Assembly (NCBI GenBank): GCA_038049695.1
Contig: CP142456.1
Location: 69,684,922 to 69,748,921 of the forward strand
Length of the DNA stretch: 64,000 nucleotides
Direction: 5' to 3'
From: Cinnamomum chago
Lineage: Eukaryota > Streptophyta > Magnoliopsida > Laurales > Lauraceae
Numbering within the stretch: the first letter of the stretch is position 1; every line of letters starts with the position of its first letter. The notes under the pieces are model-generated. The model did no database searches. It had not been told where the DNA came from and was given only the letters and a program-made list of their open reading frames with translations. Below, piece by piece: positions 20,622 through 32,190 of the stretch. A program made the translations under genes and the position numbers.

Positions 20622-22111
20622 TGAGTAACAATATTTGAGCTATCTGAAATGTAGATTCATGCTAATTATCCAATAAGGATCGGTGTGTGGGAACCAATTA
20701 GATAGATTAAAGGTAGGCCATAAATAGGAAAACTCAAAAAGAGATGCTGGAAAAATGAATTCCACATTAAGTAAATAAATAATAACTAAAAACAAATTGA
20801 TCATATAAAATATTGTTAAAAAGTGTCATAATTATAGGTACTAAGTTTCGATTTTTATTTACTCCTTTTCATTTTCTTCTGATATTATTGTGATATTCTT
20901 GCTATATTTTTTTTTAATTTCAAGAATATTTTTAATATGCAAAAAGAGTATTAAAAAAACATGATCCCAAAGAACTCTCTCAATGGCATGGCAGAAGTAG
21001 AGAATTGATATGGCAGACTTCAGGTAGCTAGGCCTACGTGGGTTCTATTGATCATCCATGACTCCATGGATTGGTCATTCACCTTTCTTAGAAAATATTT
21101 CATTCCCCAGCAGTGCACAAATTTTCAACCTACCATGTCGACTTTGACAATGAGAATAGGCCAATCTACCATTTCGACTTTGACAATGAGAATAGGCCAA
21201 CCTGTCAAAAGCTCCCTCTTTGGACTTTGCTAAAATCCTTTTTTGGTTTGCATAAAGGAGATAGACCAACATGTACTTGACCTTTTCCGTACTTGATGGG
21301 GCATGTTTTGCTGGTTTATAATATGATCAGAAAAATCAATTTACTATGTTAAAATTCTAAAATGATAGTATGTAATTTTAATATGAAGTAAAGATTTGTC
21401 TCAGTAAGGAAGTAATTCACATACAGAAAAGAGAACTATATATGTTTTTCAGTCCGTATTGGTATATAAATGAATTAAATATTAAAAATATTAGTTTTTT
21501 TTCCCTTCACGCTGGCACAACCTGGCCCTTGACATTAAGGGCCTATGGTCCTAATTTGACAGTGACCCAAATGTTAGACTCCTTTGATTTTATCAAAGTA
21601 AATCAAAATAAATTTAAATGATACATATATATCATCTCCATCATCTCCAAACTATACCACCCCCCCGCCCCCCCGCCCCCCCTGTCGTCCACATGGACGA
21701 GCTCGGTAAAAAGTGCTCATTGCTCAAGGAAAAATGACCAGTTGTCTATAGTGGACTTTTCTAAACGGACATGACCATAATCATCAGTAATGTTTAATGG
21801 AAAAATCCCATGGAAAATATATCAATAAATCAATTTGTCAATGGTTCAAAATAGAAAATAAACAAAACATTTTGAATGTTTACTTTTATTAATACCACAT
21901 TTTTCTTACAATACTTTTAGTCTTGCTGACTTTTTAAAGTCATGTATCTGTTAGGAATGGAATTAGTGTTTTCTAAAATCACAATAATGTCAGGATTCTT
22001 TTTGAAAATATCATCACTAGTTCTTACGTTGATCACAAATTTAAATGTTTCATAGTGAAAATTAAGTGGTGATTCGGCATGATTTCTGGCCACTCCAACC
22101 CCTAGAATAAG
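20622..22111. other. Duplicated intergenic sequence of copy A
   Basis: No gene is seen. It matches copy B from about 42627 to 44058. It contains a C-rich tract (21658-21684) absent from copy B. Confidence 0.7.
21131..21202. repeat. Tandem duplication 2 x 36 bp, single in copy B
   Basis: Units 21131-21166 and 21167-21202 both contain CGACTTTGACAATGAGAATA. Copy B has one unit (around 43132-43167). Confidence 0.9.
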
Positions 22112-22212
22112 TGTTGGGTTTATATGTCTTGAATTCCAGGTTAATCAGATTGGTTCATTGAGTTTGGCCTATGACCATGTGGGTATTTTGGTAATTGTAC
22201 CAGGGCTTCGTC

Positions 22213-22773
22213 TTTTTTTTTCCCTAATTGGTAAGATTGTATCTAGTGAAAAAGGGCAGAACCCCTAGGACAGAGAAATAAAAATACACCAAAATAAAAC
22301 TTAGGAAGAAATTAGCTCCCCTAAACGGGGGGGGCGGGGGGGGGGGGCGCAAAACAGAAACGGAGGAGAGTAAACCCCACCAAGGCCAAAGAAAAGAACC
22401 AAAAAAATTCAACTACAATGAAAACGCTGCAAAAGAAGCCAACCCAAACTACCAAGAGCAGAACCCAAGGCTTCATCTTCAAGGAAAGCCCTTCAGAACT
22501 CAAAAGCAACTGAAACAGAAAACCATCTAATTGGGAGAAGAAGAGAAATCCACTTCTCCTAGAAGGACAGAAAACAACCTAAAGAAGCTCATACCAGCTG
22601 CACCAAAAGGGCACCAACAGCAAAGAGAAAGGCAAACAAGGCTCCTCTCTGCTAAAAAGCAAAGGACAAGGCCAATGGAGGCTTTGACCTTACCTGAGAC
22701 AAGCAAGCCACCCAACTAAGGAAGCCCCAACTGAAAATCCCTACAACCTTCCTAGCTCCATAATCAGATGAGA
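22213..22773 (-). mobile_element. LINE-2 3' portion (copy A)
   Basis: The poly(A) is seen as nine T (22213-22221), followed leftward-reading by a 3' UTR with CCTAGGGG and CCCTTTTTCAC, the pattern also seen in another LINE tail at 56965-57029. The element is cut at 22773 by a long LTR and resumes at 30894. No intact ORF remains. Confidence 0.7.
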
Positions 22774-23839
22774 TGTTACACCCTGACCAGGATTAACCCC
22801 CTGATTGATACTAATTAAGTGTGTTTTAGCTAAATTAATTATGTTTAATTTGCTAACTATGATAATTAGTGTTTATTAGTCTTTATAGATTGAGTTAGTT
22901 GAGCCTTGAACCTTAAATAGGTGAGTGGGAATCGAGTTGACTCGGTTGAGTAGAGTCAATGGCTTTTTCGTAAATATGAGTTTTCACATTTTGCATAATT
23001 TTCACTTCATTTGGCATCATCGCGTGTATTTTGATGAATACGCCGATTTTTATATTAGACTCTCCTTCATTTGACTAACCATTGAGTATTTGGACCCTCA
23101 TTAGACTCAAAATGGAAATAAACCAATTCTAATGGACTTCTTTGTAAATGATAACCTTATCCCTTTATATATACAACCTCACCCTTCTTTTCATTTCCTT
23201 TTCATCTTCTTCTCTCTACTCTCTTCCTCCACTTCTCTCCTCCTCCTCTTCTTTCAATCCCTTCAAGGAGTGGATACATGTACCTTAGGAGTTAGAGTTG
23301 GATCGACCTTCATCATCTTCTTCTTCTCACCTTTGTTGACCAAAAGACCATCCCCATCCTCTCTTATCTCTTCCTATTTCGAATCCTTGCAAGGGGTAAG
23401 AATCAAACTCCTTTATTTAGATTTGAGTTGCATTTGAGTCAAAGGACTCTTGGCTAAACAAACATCCATATTCATTCCCCTTTTTCCTTGTGTATTTGGT
23501 ATTAGGGTTTTGTATCTGGGGTTTACTTGGGTCTTGAGTTGGAAAGCTTTGGAAAGCTCTTAGTTGAGGCAAGTATAAGCTTTAATTTGGATTTACACGT
23601 GGATTATTACCATTGATTCCCATGAACTCTCTCTCTCTCTCTCAATGTTCTGTCTTTTAATAAATATGTGGATTGAAATGTTCTTATTAAATATGATTTA
23701 TGGATTTGAATGGAAGAACTTTATGGCATGTAAATGGGAGCAGGAAGGCTCCATTTATGCGGGTTTTGAAGTGGAAGGGGAGTCAGAAATTGAATGGGGA
23801 GAAGAAACCATGAAAATTCGAAAAAAATGAGTTTTGGAT

Positions 23840-24045
23840 AGTTCGCTTTAGCGAAACTGCCCCCCCTCCCTCAGCATTGGGTCGAGCGAAGAAAAGATCC
23901 CTCGGACGTTCACCTTTCTGGATGGGTCCGCTCGAGCGACCGCACCCATGAAGCCACCGCTCAAGAAAACTAATGGGTCGCGCAAGTGAGTAGATCTCTG
24001 GATAGGGTCTGCTCGAGCAAACTTGGGTTCGCTCGAGCGACCCTG
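23840..24045. repeat. GCTCGAGCGA palindrome-rich segment in LTR (copy A)
   Basis: Several decayed copies of the palindrome-like GTTCGCTCGAGCGAAC are present. In copy B (45779-45995) they are better preserved. The motif also appears in an unrelated-looking LTR at 39990-40100. Confidence 0.75.
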
Positions 24046-25140
24046 AAACTGAACCCTGACCCTTTTTCCGACCCAGTTTTGGGTGGATTACCACGCTTAA
24101 TCTATTATAACCCACCTTAATCATCCTTAGTAAACAATTAAGGTGCTTACCTTTACTCCCATAGGAATTTAAGAATTTTAAGACCTTTATGACCTTAAAA
24201 TGGAACCAATAACCTTATTATTTGGCCCAATGGTTACTCACTAGTCTAACATTATGCCATGAAGGTTAGTTTGGAAAATTCAACGTATTTTCCATAAATG
24301 TGACACCTAATAAAGTAGTAATACGTCGATATTTCCAAACATACCTTGTATTGGACGGTGAAAGACTTAAATTAATAGTTTGGTATTGGTTCGTAAAATA
24401 TCTTGATTCCTTTAAAGCTACTGCATTTCATATTAGAGTATAAATTTTCTATTGATAATCAAAGTCCTGATTAGTAGATTAGTTACATTATTAGTGTTAT
24501 TTGAGGTCTGATTGTTTACATTCGATTCGCAATGTCAGTATTGTATACCGGATTTCGTTTTCATTGGAAATGTGTGATTGAGTAAGTATTCGTGATATAT
24601 GAGAATTATTATTTGATTTGATTATAGACTAGTGAAATACAAACTTACTCAAATCCTGTTGTTTTTATTCGATTATTATTTGATTCGATCAAGTTAGCAC
24701 TACTTAACTTCGACCTTGTGATACCCGACGAGGTTGAACTCGGTTTTGTTATTCGAGACTACTGCAGTAAGTCATCTAGAGCATCGAAACTCCAGACTCG
24801 GGTAGCCAGCTAGCCTTTGGCCGGGCTGCTAGTGACATCCGAACTAGATTCGCTCTCTTTTGAGAGGATGAGCTTAAGGTAGAAGGCCTCATGCTAAGTT
24901 AATACGGGGTTTGACTTATAAGCTCATGGTTAGGACTTTGATATTTTCGATGCGGGCTAATAGGGACTCACTGTTTGAAACCTGTGGTTGACACGCTACG
25001 CCCCGTGGTTAAGGGTACCTCCCGGATCAAGATCTTACATTCTCCCCCACTAGAAATAGAGCCTTCCTCGGCTCTGATACCAACTGTCACAGCCCCGCCC
25101 AATTCATTATGAAATTGTCCGCTTTGGCCCACGTGCATGC

Positions 25141-25210
25141 GCGAGGACTTCCCAGGATGTCACCCATCCTAGTACTGCTCCCGCCCGAGCACGCTTAATT
25201 TCGGAGTTCT
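25141..25210 (-). other. 5S rRNA-derived segment in Cassandra LTR (second LTR)
   Basis: The minus strand reads AAGCGTGCTCGGGCGGGAGC, then AGTACTAGGATGGGTGAC and GGGAAGTCCTCG. This matches the 3' half of plant 5S rRNA, including the internal promoter region. It is part of an LTR, not a 5S gene, because the 5' half of the 5S sequence is absent. Confidence 0.9.
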
Positions 25211-25496
25211 TACGATTTCCGGGGCCGCACGGTTTTAAAAAGCCTCATGCTAAGTTAATACGGGGTTTGACTTATAAGCCCAAGGTCAAGACTTGGATAT
25301 TTCCGATGCGGGCTAACGGAGACTCACCGTTTGAAGCCCGGGGTTGACACGCTACGCCCCGTGGTTAAGGGTACCGCCCGGACCAAGATCTCACATTCTC
25401 CCCCACTAGAAATAGAGTCGTCCTCGACTCTGATACCAACTGTCACAGCCCCGCCCAACTCAGCATGAAATTGTCCGTTTTGGCCCACTTGCACAC

Positions 25497-25566
25497 GTGA
25501 GGACTTCTGAGGAGGTCACACATCCTAGTACTGCTCCAGCCTGAGCACGCTTAACTTCGGAGTTCT
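25497..25566 (-). other. 5S rRNA-derived segment in Cassandra LTR (first LTR)
   Basis: Same 5S-like block as in the neighbouring LTR but more decayed: AAGCGTGCTCAGGCTGGAGC then AGTACTAGGATGTGTGAC. Confidence 0.88.
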
Positions 25567-25751
25567 TACGATTTTCGGGGCCGCACGGTTTTAAAAAGCC
25601 TCACGCTAAGTTAATACGGGGTTTGACTTATAAGCCCAAGGTCAGGACTTGGATATTTCCGATGCGGGCTAACGGAGACTCACCGTTTGAAGCCCGTGGT
25701 TGACACGCTACGCCCCGTGGTTAAGGGTACCACCCGGACCAAGTTCTCACA

Positions 25752-26006
25752 GCAGCAGAGACTGAGAGAGGTAGGTGTACCTAGCGGTGGCGGACTCCTA
25801 GATGGAGGATGATGGGCTCAGATGATGGTGATAGGTGATGGTTGCTGCGCCTGGGAGTTCTATGCGAGAGAGACTGAGAGAAGTAGAGATGATAGGGATC
25901 ACTGATCAGGGATGGGTCTGCACTGCGTGTGTTAATGGAGGGTGATGATGATTGATGGGGGCCAATGGGCCATGGGCCGGGCTGCTGCCTGAGACGATGG
26001 GTGAGA
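25752..26006. other. GA/TG-rich spacer between Cassandra array and LTR
   Basis: No gene. With 29369 onwards it forms the sequence into which the 26007-29363 LTR inserted. It ends in the target copy TGAGA (26002-26006). Confidence 0.55.
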
Positions 26007-29000
26007 TGTAACGCCCCAATTCCGGATACCGATAAAGTCGTTCGGATACCCGAAGTTGGCGCGCTACTTCCCGGAAAATCCGAGAACTTCCAAGATCGTA
26101 GGCCCGCAGTGAGGTCCAATTTAAAACTTTTTGAACCATATGATAATAATAGTTAAATTGCGGAAGCACAATAATTAAGCGGAAGCAATAGGTATCGATA
26201 TATAAGTAAAGTGTGAGCAGAACTACAGTCTAATTAAAAGGTTCAGTTGTTAATCAAAAGTTAAATACATGTTTGATTTCTACCCAACTCACTACAAAAT
26301 TTCTTTCTAAACCCAAAATAAAGAGCACTCTCAAAACCCATGTAAATCGTCTCCGTCCTCCGGCTCGACATCCGTGTCAGCCGGGCCCCACGCGAACTCT
26401 CCAGCAATCGGTGCCTCAACTAGCGCTAGTGCATCCTCGGGGATCTCTGGGTCAAGGCCTAAGCACCAAAGATGGGTCAGATCTAAAAGATCTGGCAAGT
26501 CACAGCATACTACTAGCATAGGACATATATATCAAATGAATAAAGACAGGTAAATAAATTAAAGAATGACAAGGAAAAGAACTAGGCAGTCGAGCAGTAT
26601 AATCATAAGGAATCAGGATAATATAAAATATCTAATCTACTACGAAATGGCACATTCACACGAGCTGGAATACCGCGGGATATTATGCCGCTGCCCTCCC
26701 ATACTGAACACAGTTGCGGCGGGGAAATCTCATCAGTGCTGGGAATTACTAATCCCGCAAATCACTCATCATCTCATCACACTCATCACTCGAAGACTGG
26801 ACACGGTATCACACCGTCCGTCTGAACAACATAGCTCATCATGATAGCTTCTCAACACTCATACTAGCTCCTACCGGGGATGATCAGTCCACAGGCTGAG
26901 CTTAAATCAACCGAGTGAATGTCTATGCCGACTCAAGAATACTCTAAGGGTCTGTGTCTGTCTAGGCTTTGCCTTGCATGAACAAGGTCCTAACAATGTC
27001 TCTAAGAGGTCTGTACATCAATCAGTCAATGGATTATATTCTAAGTCCAAGCCCACTCGTTGGATCCATACCAAGGCCTATCAATACATAGCCTGATCTA
27101 AAATCGTCCAAACGAGGCAACAAATCCATTTACTACTGATAAGCAGTTCATTCAATCCAACATGACTTAAAATCCCAAATATAAACTACCTCTTCCAACT
27201 AAAGGTACACATCCCACACTTAGGCCCAATAAGGGCCCGCCAGACACAGACACGGGTCAATGTTCTCCCAAATCACACTATCGGGTCACCTCTAAGATAT
27301 CCTAGGTTCAGGTCCTCCAATTTCCATTAATTATCAGTTAACAGCTACACTAGAGATCTAAGATTAACAGTAAATAATAGCAGTGAAGTATGAACTTCAA
27401 TTAGAGAATCAACAGGGAAAAACAACGGTCCAATCCTAGGTAACGAACCACTTCCAGGTTCAGGTCTATCTCCGGTAATTTGATCCCTAAACGAAGTCAC
27501 TGATGCCATATGATACTGTGTTTGGTGCTTAGGAGATTACGGGCATCATTGACAACTCTTAGAGGTCAAATCATCTTAGATTAACAACCAAAACCCTAAT
27601 CAGTGGTCCCCGCGAGTCAAGGTTGAGCCAAACCGTTGACTCGGGCTTAGAACATTGATAAACGTTCATTTGGATGGTCAATGGGCCCCACAACTGATCA
27701 CAACTTCTAAATGTTGAAAACCGAAAAATCAGGGTTTCCCAGGTGGACCTGAGGTGTAGTGTGCTCGGTTGGCCTCCTGGCCTGGTGGATTAACCGAGTG
27801 CACTGAATAATCTGAATCAGGCTTCCTGGAAAACTTATTTCGTTTCTAAAGGTTCCCAACGTGTCCGGTCAACCTCCTGGCCTGGGTGATTGACCGCATA
27901 CACCAAAAACCCTAGAAAGGTTGATGTCCCAGCTTTAAACATTTTCTAATACAAATCCTACGTATAAAGTCGACCCGAGCATAGAGAGTCTGAGTTTCAG
28001 GCGAAAAACCAACTTTCAGTCTATTCCTGCAAAAACAGTGTGTACCGAGTTGACTGGGCCTGCAGGCAAGTTGACCTGGTTAACTGAAATGGGTCTCTGC
28101 AGAAAATCTAACTGAGGGCCAGTTTTTCACAAATGCAGTGTACCGGGTCGACCTGCCTCTGCAGGCGGGTCGACCTGGCTAACTGGAACTCAGGGCCTGC
28201 AGAACATTTTAACTGGGACTGAAATTTCCCAGACTTAGTGTAGCAGGTCGATCTCCTTCTTTAGGCGGGTCGACCTACTACACTGCAGGTGGACTCCCAG
28301 GTCGACCTCCCTACACGAAAACTGTGAAATCCCAGTTTCTGCAGATTTCATCTTTTTGATCCATTCTTCCTCCGAATCATTTCCAATTACTACCAAACTC
28401 CATCCAAGCAAAACCAAACACAAATCTACTAAAATGCCCATCAATCCAACATCCTTTGGACCCATTGATCTTCCAAATGGGGGGTGAAACCCCCATCCAT
28501 CAATGTCCAACCATCCAACACACAACTAAGCTCCAGGTGAACATCTAGGACTAAATTAATAGCATACATGAACTGAAATCTCAAAATCACAGAAACAAAC
28601 ACATATTCTAAGTTAGGAGTAAGTGCACTTGCCTTTGTGAGAAGTAGGTTGTAGAGATATAGAAGAAAACCAATCTGATGCAATAAGGAAGAAGAAGAAG
28701 TGGCTGCTGCTCCTAGCTATTCTCCTAGCACAATAACAGTCCACACTCACAGCTCTAAGGAAGGATTGAGGGAGAGAGAGAGGGTTTGTAGAAAGAGAAA
28801 TGAAGAGAGGAAATTCCCAGGCTAATGAAGAAGAAGAATAAGTAGTAGCAGCAGCTCCCAAGAGGAAATCCCAGCACAACAGTAGCTTGAAACTTAGGAA
28901 AGAAATGAGAGAGGAAGAAGAGAGGAAATGAGGTGAATAGTTGCTAGGGCTCATTGGGATTTGTGCTGGATTTATAGCTTAGGGGGGGTGGCTAATGACT

Positions 29001-29363
29001 GTAATAACCTTTAGGTTAACATAGGATTAGGGTTAGGGTTAGGGGCTTTTTAGTCTTTAGGTTGGAAGGTTCTAGAGATGCACTTTTTACACTAAACCCC
29101 TTATAAATTTCTAAAAACCATACTAAGGGCCTCCCCTACACTAACTAGCCTAGAATTACAAAAGACTACACAAAAACCCTAATACTAATACAACTAACTA
29201 GTCTAACACTAACTTAGGAGATTAACACAAAACCACCCTGATTAACCCCTAATTAGCATAATTAATTAGTAATTAGCAATAATTAGCAATAATTAGTATT
29301 AATTAGCAAGTAATTAGTATTTAAAATAGCAATTAGAGGGCCCACAAAGGGTGGGGCCTCACA
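26007..29363 (-). mobile_element. Long solo LTR, 3.36 kb, minus orientation
   Basis: The plus-strand ends are TGTAACGCCCC and GGCCTCACA, flanked by TGAGA at 26002-26006 and 29364-29368. On the minus strand it starts TGTGAGGCCCCAC. A TATAAATCC box lies about 390 bp in (near 28970), which supports minus orientation. A GTCGACC-rich minisatellite-like part (28020-28310) repeats phrases such as GCGGGTCGACCT. No gag or pol is present. It is probably a gypsy-type LTR; lineage unknown. Confidence 0.78.
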
Positions 29364-29368
29364 TGAGA

Positions 29369-30549
29369 GATGTTGGAAAAGGGGGAAAATGGTTCTTCTC
29401 TCCTCTTCTGGAAAAGGGTTTTGGAAAAGGGGGAAAAGGGTTTTGGAAAAGAGAGACCGGGATAGATGGAGGGACAAAGGGGGAAATGGGTTTTGGAAAA
29501 GGGGCGTTAGATTGGGGGGAAGGGGGGGATGGACGTTAGGGCCTGGGGGGGCCCATTTTAGTCATTTTAAAGGCTTTTCCAATGCAATACTTGTAAGAGA
29601 GGAATAGGTTCAAGTGCGAATGAAATTGGCGCCACCGCAAATGAAATTGGCGCCTTACTTTTTTTTGGCCGAAATATTTTCGTCCTCCATAACTTATCCT
29701 TATTAGTGACGAATTACGTTCGTCACAAAAATAAATTATTTTTTGTGACAAAAATGTTCGTCTCCAATGAGCTAAAATAATTCGTGCCAACGCAAATGAA
29801 ATTACCGCCTTATTTTGGTGACCAAATATTTTCGTCTTCCATAACTTATCTTTAATAGTGACGAATTATGTTCGTCAGAAAAACAAATTATATTTTATGA
29901 CAAAAATGTTCGTCTCCAATGAGCTAAAATAATTCGCACCAAAGCAAATAAAATTGGCACCTTATTTTGGTGACAAAATATGTTTGTCTTCCATAACTAA
30001 GGAACAAATTATATTTTGTGACAAAAATGCTCGTCTCCAATGAGCTAAAATAATTCGCGCCAACGCAAATGAAATTGGCGCCTTATTTTGGTGACCAAAT
30101 ATTTTTGTCTTCCATAACTTATCCTTATTAGTGACGAATTAAGTTCGTCACAAAAGTAAATTATATTTTGTGACAAAAATGTTCATATCCAATGAGCTAA
30201 AATAATTCGCGCCAAAGCAAATGAAATTGGCGCCTTATTTTGGTGACGAAATATGTTCGTCTTTCATAACTTATCCTTATTGGTGACGAATTACGTTCGT
30301 CGCAAAAAAAAAAAAAAAATTGTGACAACAATGTTCGTCTCCAATGAGCTAAAATAATTAGCGCCAACACAAATGAAGTTGGCGCCTTATTTTTGCAGAC
30401 GAAATTTTCTTTTCGTCTCCTATACTTTTGAAAAAAATGAAAACAAACGATAAAATTTATATTTCGTCCTCTTTGGGTGTTCTTTTAAGACAAAAAAAAA
30501 AAAATTTCGTCATCAAATTTCATCACAACAGCCTAGATTTCTTGGAGTG
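29369..30549. mobile_element. CACTA-like right terminus with 120-170 bp subterminal repeats (left end lost)
   Basis: It ends ATTTCTTGGAGTG at 30549, the inverse of a CACTNCAAGAAAT terminal repeat, and copy B resumes homology immediately after. Six repeats begin near 29631, 29779, 29934, 30052, 30206 and 30357, each with GCAAATGAAATTGGCGCC and ACGAATTACGTTCGTC-like parts. No matching left terminus lies at 24886 or elsewhere in the block. Confidence 0.75.
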
Positions 30550-30893
30550 GTTTAGTATTCTTTTGTTTATACTTTTGGTAATGTTGTATAGGTTCTTTTA
30601 TTCACCCTCTTTTGTACAGGAATTTATATATAATTGTATAATTCTTTTGTATTAAAACTTGAATTATTATTTGGATTGAATGAGAATTGATATCCTCACA
30701 TGAATGAAATACAGTTTCCGCTATGATTAACTGTTATTGATATGTTCTAGTGAGTCCTAACTCACGTGTGTGGGAAGTTGTTCTCTCATTCGTGTGTTGC
30801 ATTTGGCTTGAGACAGATACGACACATGGGAGTACGTGTGCCACACCTCAGAGATTTCCCTAGGCCAGGGTGATTCGGGACCTGGATGTGACA

Positions 30894-32190
30894 TGAGATA
30901 ACTCTGAACCCACCAAGACCCTTTGGAAGAAATGAAATAACGCTTGAAACTCCTTAAACACCTCGCGAGACCAAAGCCAAAAACAGAGGACAGGCCTAAC
31001 ATCAGAATCTTCCTAGCAACAACTACAGAGCAGCAAAACCCGAGCACAGAAGAGAAGCTAAACAAGGAGGAAAGGAGAACTTCACTTCACCTGGCAGCTA
31101 GAAAACTCAAACCCGGGGTAAAACAGGGCACCTCTTTGCTAAACAGCACCAAACGAGGAGCAACAAAGACCGCCACAAAAGGTGCAGAGAGCATACGTTA
31201 ATCACCCCATCAAAAGGCTCTCAAAATTGGATGAGGGGGAATAGTCATACCTAAAGAGGAGCTGAACATACCACTACACTTGTCATGGAAAACCATCTGA
31301 GCCAACTTCAAGGAAGGCAATTTGCAGCGGTGCTTGGCTTCATTCCGTAAGAACCAAAGAGTGTTGATGGCTTGGAAGAAGATTATAGCTGCAGTTTTTC
31401 TCCCTGGGCCATGAACACCCTTAGCTAAAGCTGTCTAGACAGAAGTGGCAGATAGAGGAGGGCCAAGGGGTTGCTTGCTTGGCTGAGGAGCCATAACCAG
31501 AGTTGTTGAGCTAAGGAACAAGAGAAGAAGAGATGGAGGTCTAATTCACTATTACTGCAACAGGCGTAGCATCTAGAAGCCAAGGAGCAACCTATTTGCT
31601 AGGGGTGAGTGTCTGTCTAACGAACTGAAGTTTCGAACCGAACTGAACCGAAATTTTTTATTTGGTTCGGTTATACGGTTAAATTGGTTAGGTTCGGTTA
31701 AGATTTACAGCAACTTTGGATAATATAGTTCGGTTCGGTTTGGGTTTTTTTTTCACCAAATTAACTGAATTAACCGGATTTATTAATATACATATAAAAG
31801 TTTGTATTTTAGATATATAAAATATATAAACTCTTAAGGCTGATAAACTGTTGAATACTTGGTTTTAATATCTTTTTTATTTTGGACATTTAGAATTTGC
31901 TAGTTGTCTATACTTTGGTTTTTTATTATAGAAATATTCCCAACAAATTTAGGCCCCATAACAAAGCCCAACATATGGCCTTTCGACCGAATTGACCGAA
32001 ATTTAACCGAAATATTTTCGGTTCGGTTGAATTCTGTTACAACTCATAATTCGGTCGGTTCGATTAAGAATTTCTTCGATCGAAATATTTCGGTTCGGTC
32101 AAAATTTCGACCAAACCGACCGAACTAACCGAATACTCACCCCTACTATTTGCATTGCCCAATAATCTGTAGGATTTTTTTGGAGAAGAA
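30894..32190 (-). mobile_element. LINE-2 5'-side remnant (copy A), split by a hAT MITE
   Basis: It continues LINE-2 after the TGAGA target copy. The matching part in copy B (47540-48300) encodes a zf-RVT-like stretch SRCYTCHSNSESDLHLFF, so this is the C-terminal end of ORF2. Many stops are present. The right border with the host LTR is approximate. Confidence 0.65.
31600..32145. mobile_element. hAT non-autonomous element (MITE-like), 546 bp
   Basis: TAGGGGTGAGT and ACTCACCCCTA are perfect 11 bp inverted ends. CTATTTGC is duplicated at 31592-31599 and 32146-32153. Copy B has the site once without insertion (CCTATTTGCATTGCCC near 48240). The interior is rich in GGTTCGGTT and ACCGAAC repeats in both orientations. 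No transposase is encoded. Confidence 0.95.

Larger units (their letters stand above)
24886..25751 (-). mobile_element. Cassandra-type TRIM array: LTR, 45 bp internal, LTR, 45 bp internal, partial LTR
   Basis: On the minus strand the LTRs are 25441-25751 (311 bp), 25085-25395 (311 bp) and 24886-25039 (truncated). Each starts TGTGAGA or TGTAAGA, and complete ones end GGGCGGGGCTGTGACA. The two internal segments (25396-25440 and 25040-25084) are 45 bp each and contain only a primer-binding site TTGGTATCAGAG and a polypurine tract GTGGGGGAGAA. The complete LTRs contain 5S rRNA-like sequence, the hallmark of Cassandra. The head-to-tail LTR sharing fits recombination between elements. The left end is broken at 24886. 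Confidence 0.92.
22774..30893 (+). mobile_element. Long solo LTR (about 2.8 kb), copy A, interrupted and internally deleted
   Basis: It starts TGTTACACCC, ends GATGTGACA and is flanked by TGAGA (22769-22773 and 30894-30898) within LINE-2. The same LTR in copy B is continuous (44727-47539). In copy A a 5.66 kb block (24886-30549) replaces about 370 bp of LTR sequence. The length and the start resemble Tekay/Del-type gypsy LTRs, a guess without internal domain. A TATATA at about 23168 suggests plus orientation. A (CT)n run is at 23630-23642. Confidence 0.8.

Noticed and set aside
22224..22509. Hydrophobic minus-strand ORFs resembling membrane proteins
   Set aside because: They lie in a decayed LINE 3' region, and the G/C homopolymer differs between the two duplication copies.
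25040..25084. TTGGTATCAGAG as part of a tRNA gene
   Set aside because: It is a primer-binding site between Cassandra LTRs; no cloverleaf can be formed with the flanks. The same applies to 56844-56854.
25141..25566. 5S rRNA genes
   Set aside because: Only the 3' half of the 5S sequence is present, within repeated LTRs with primer-binding sites.
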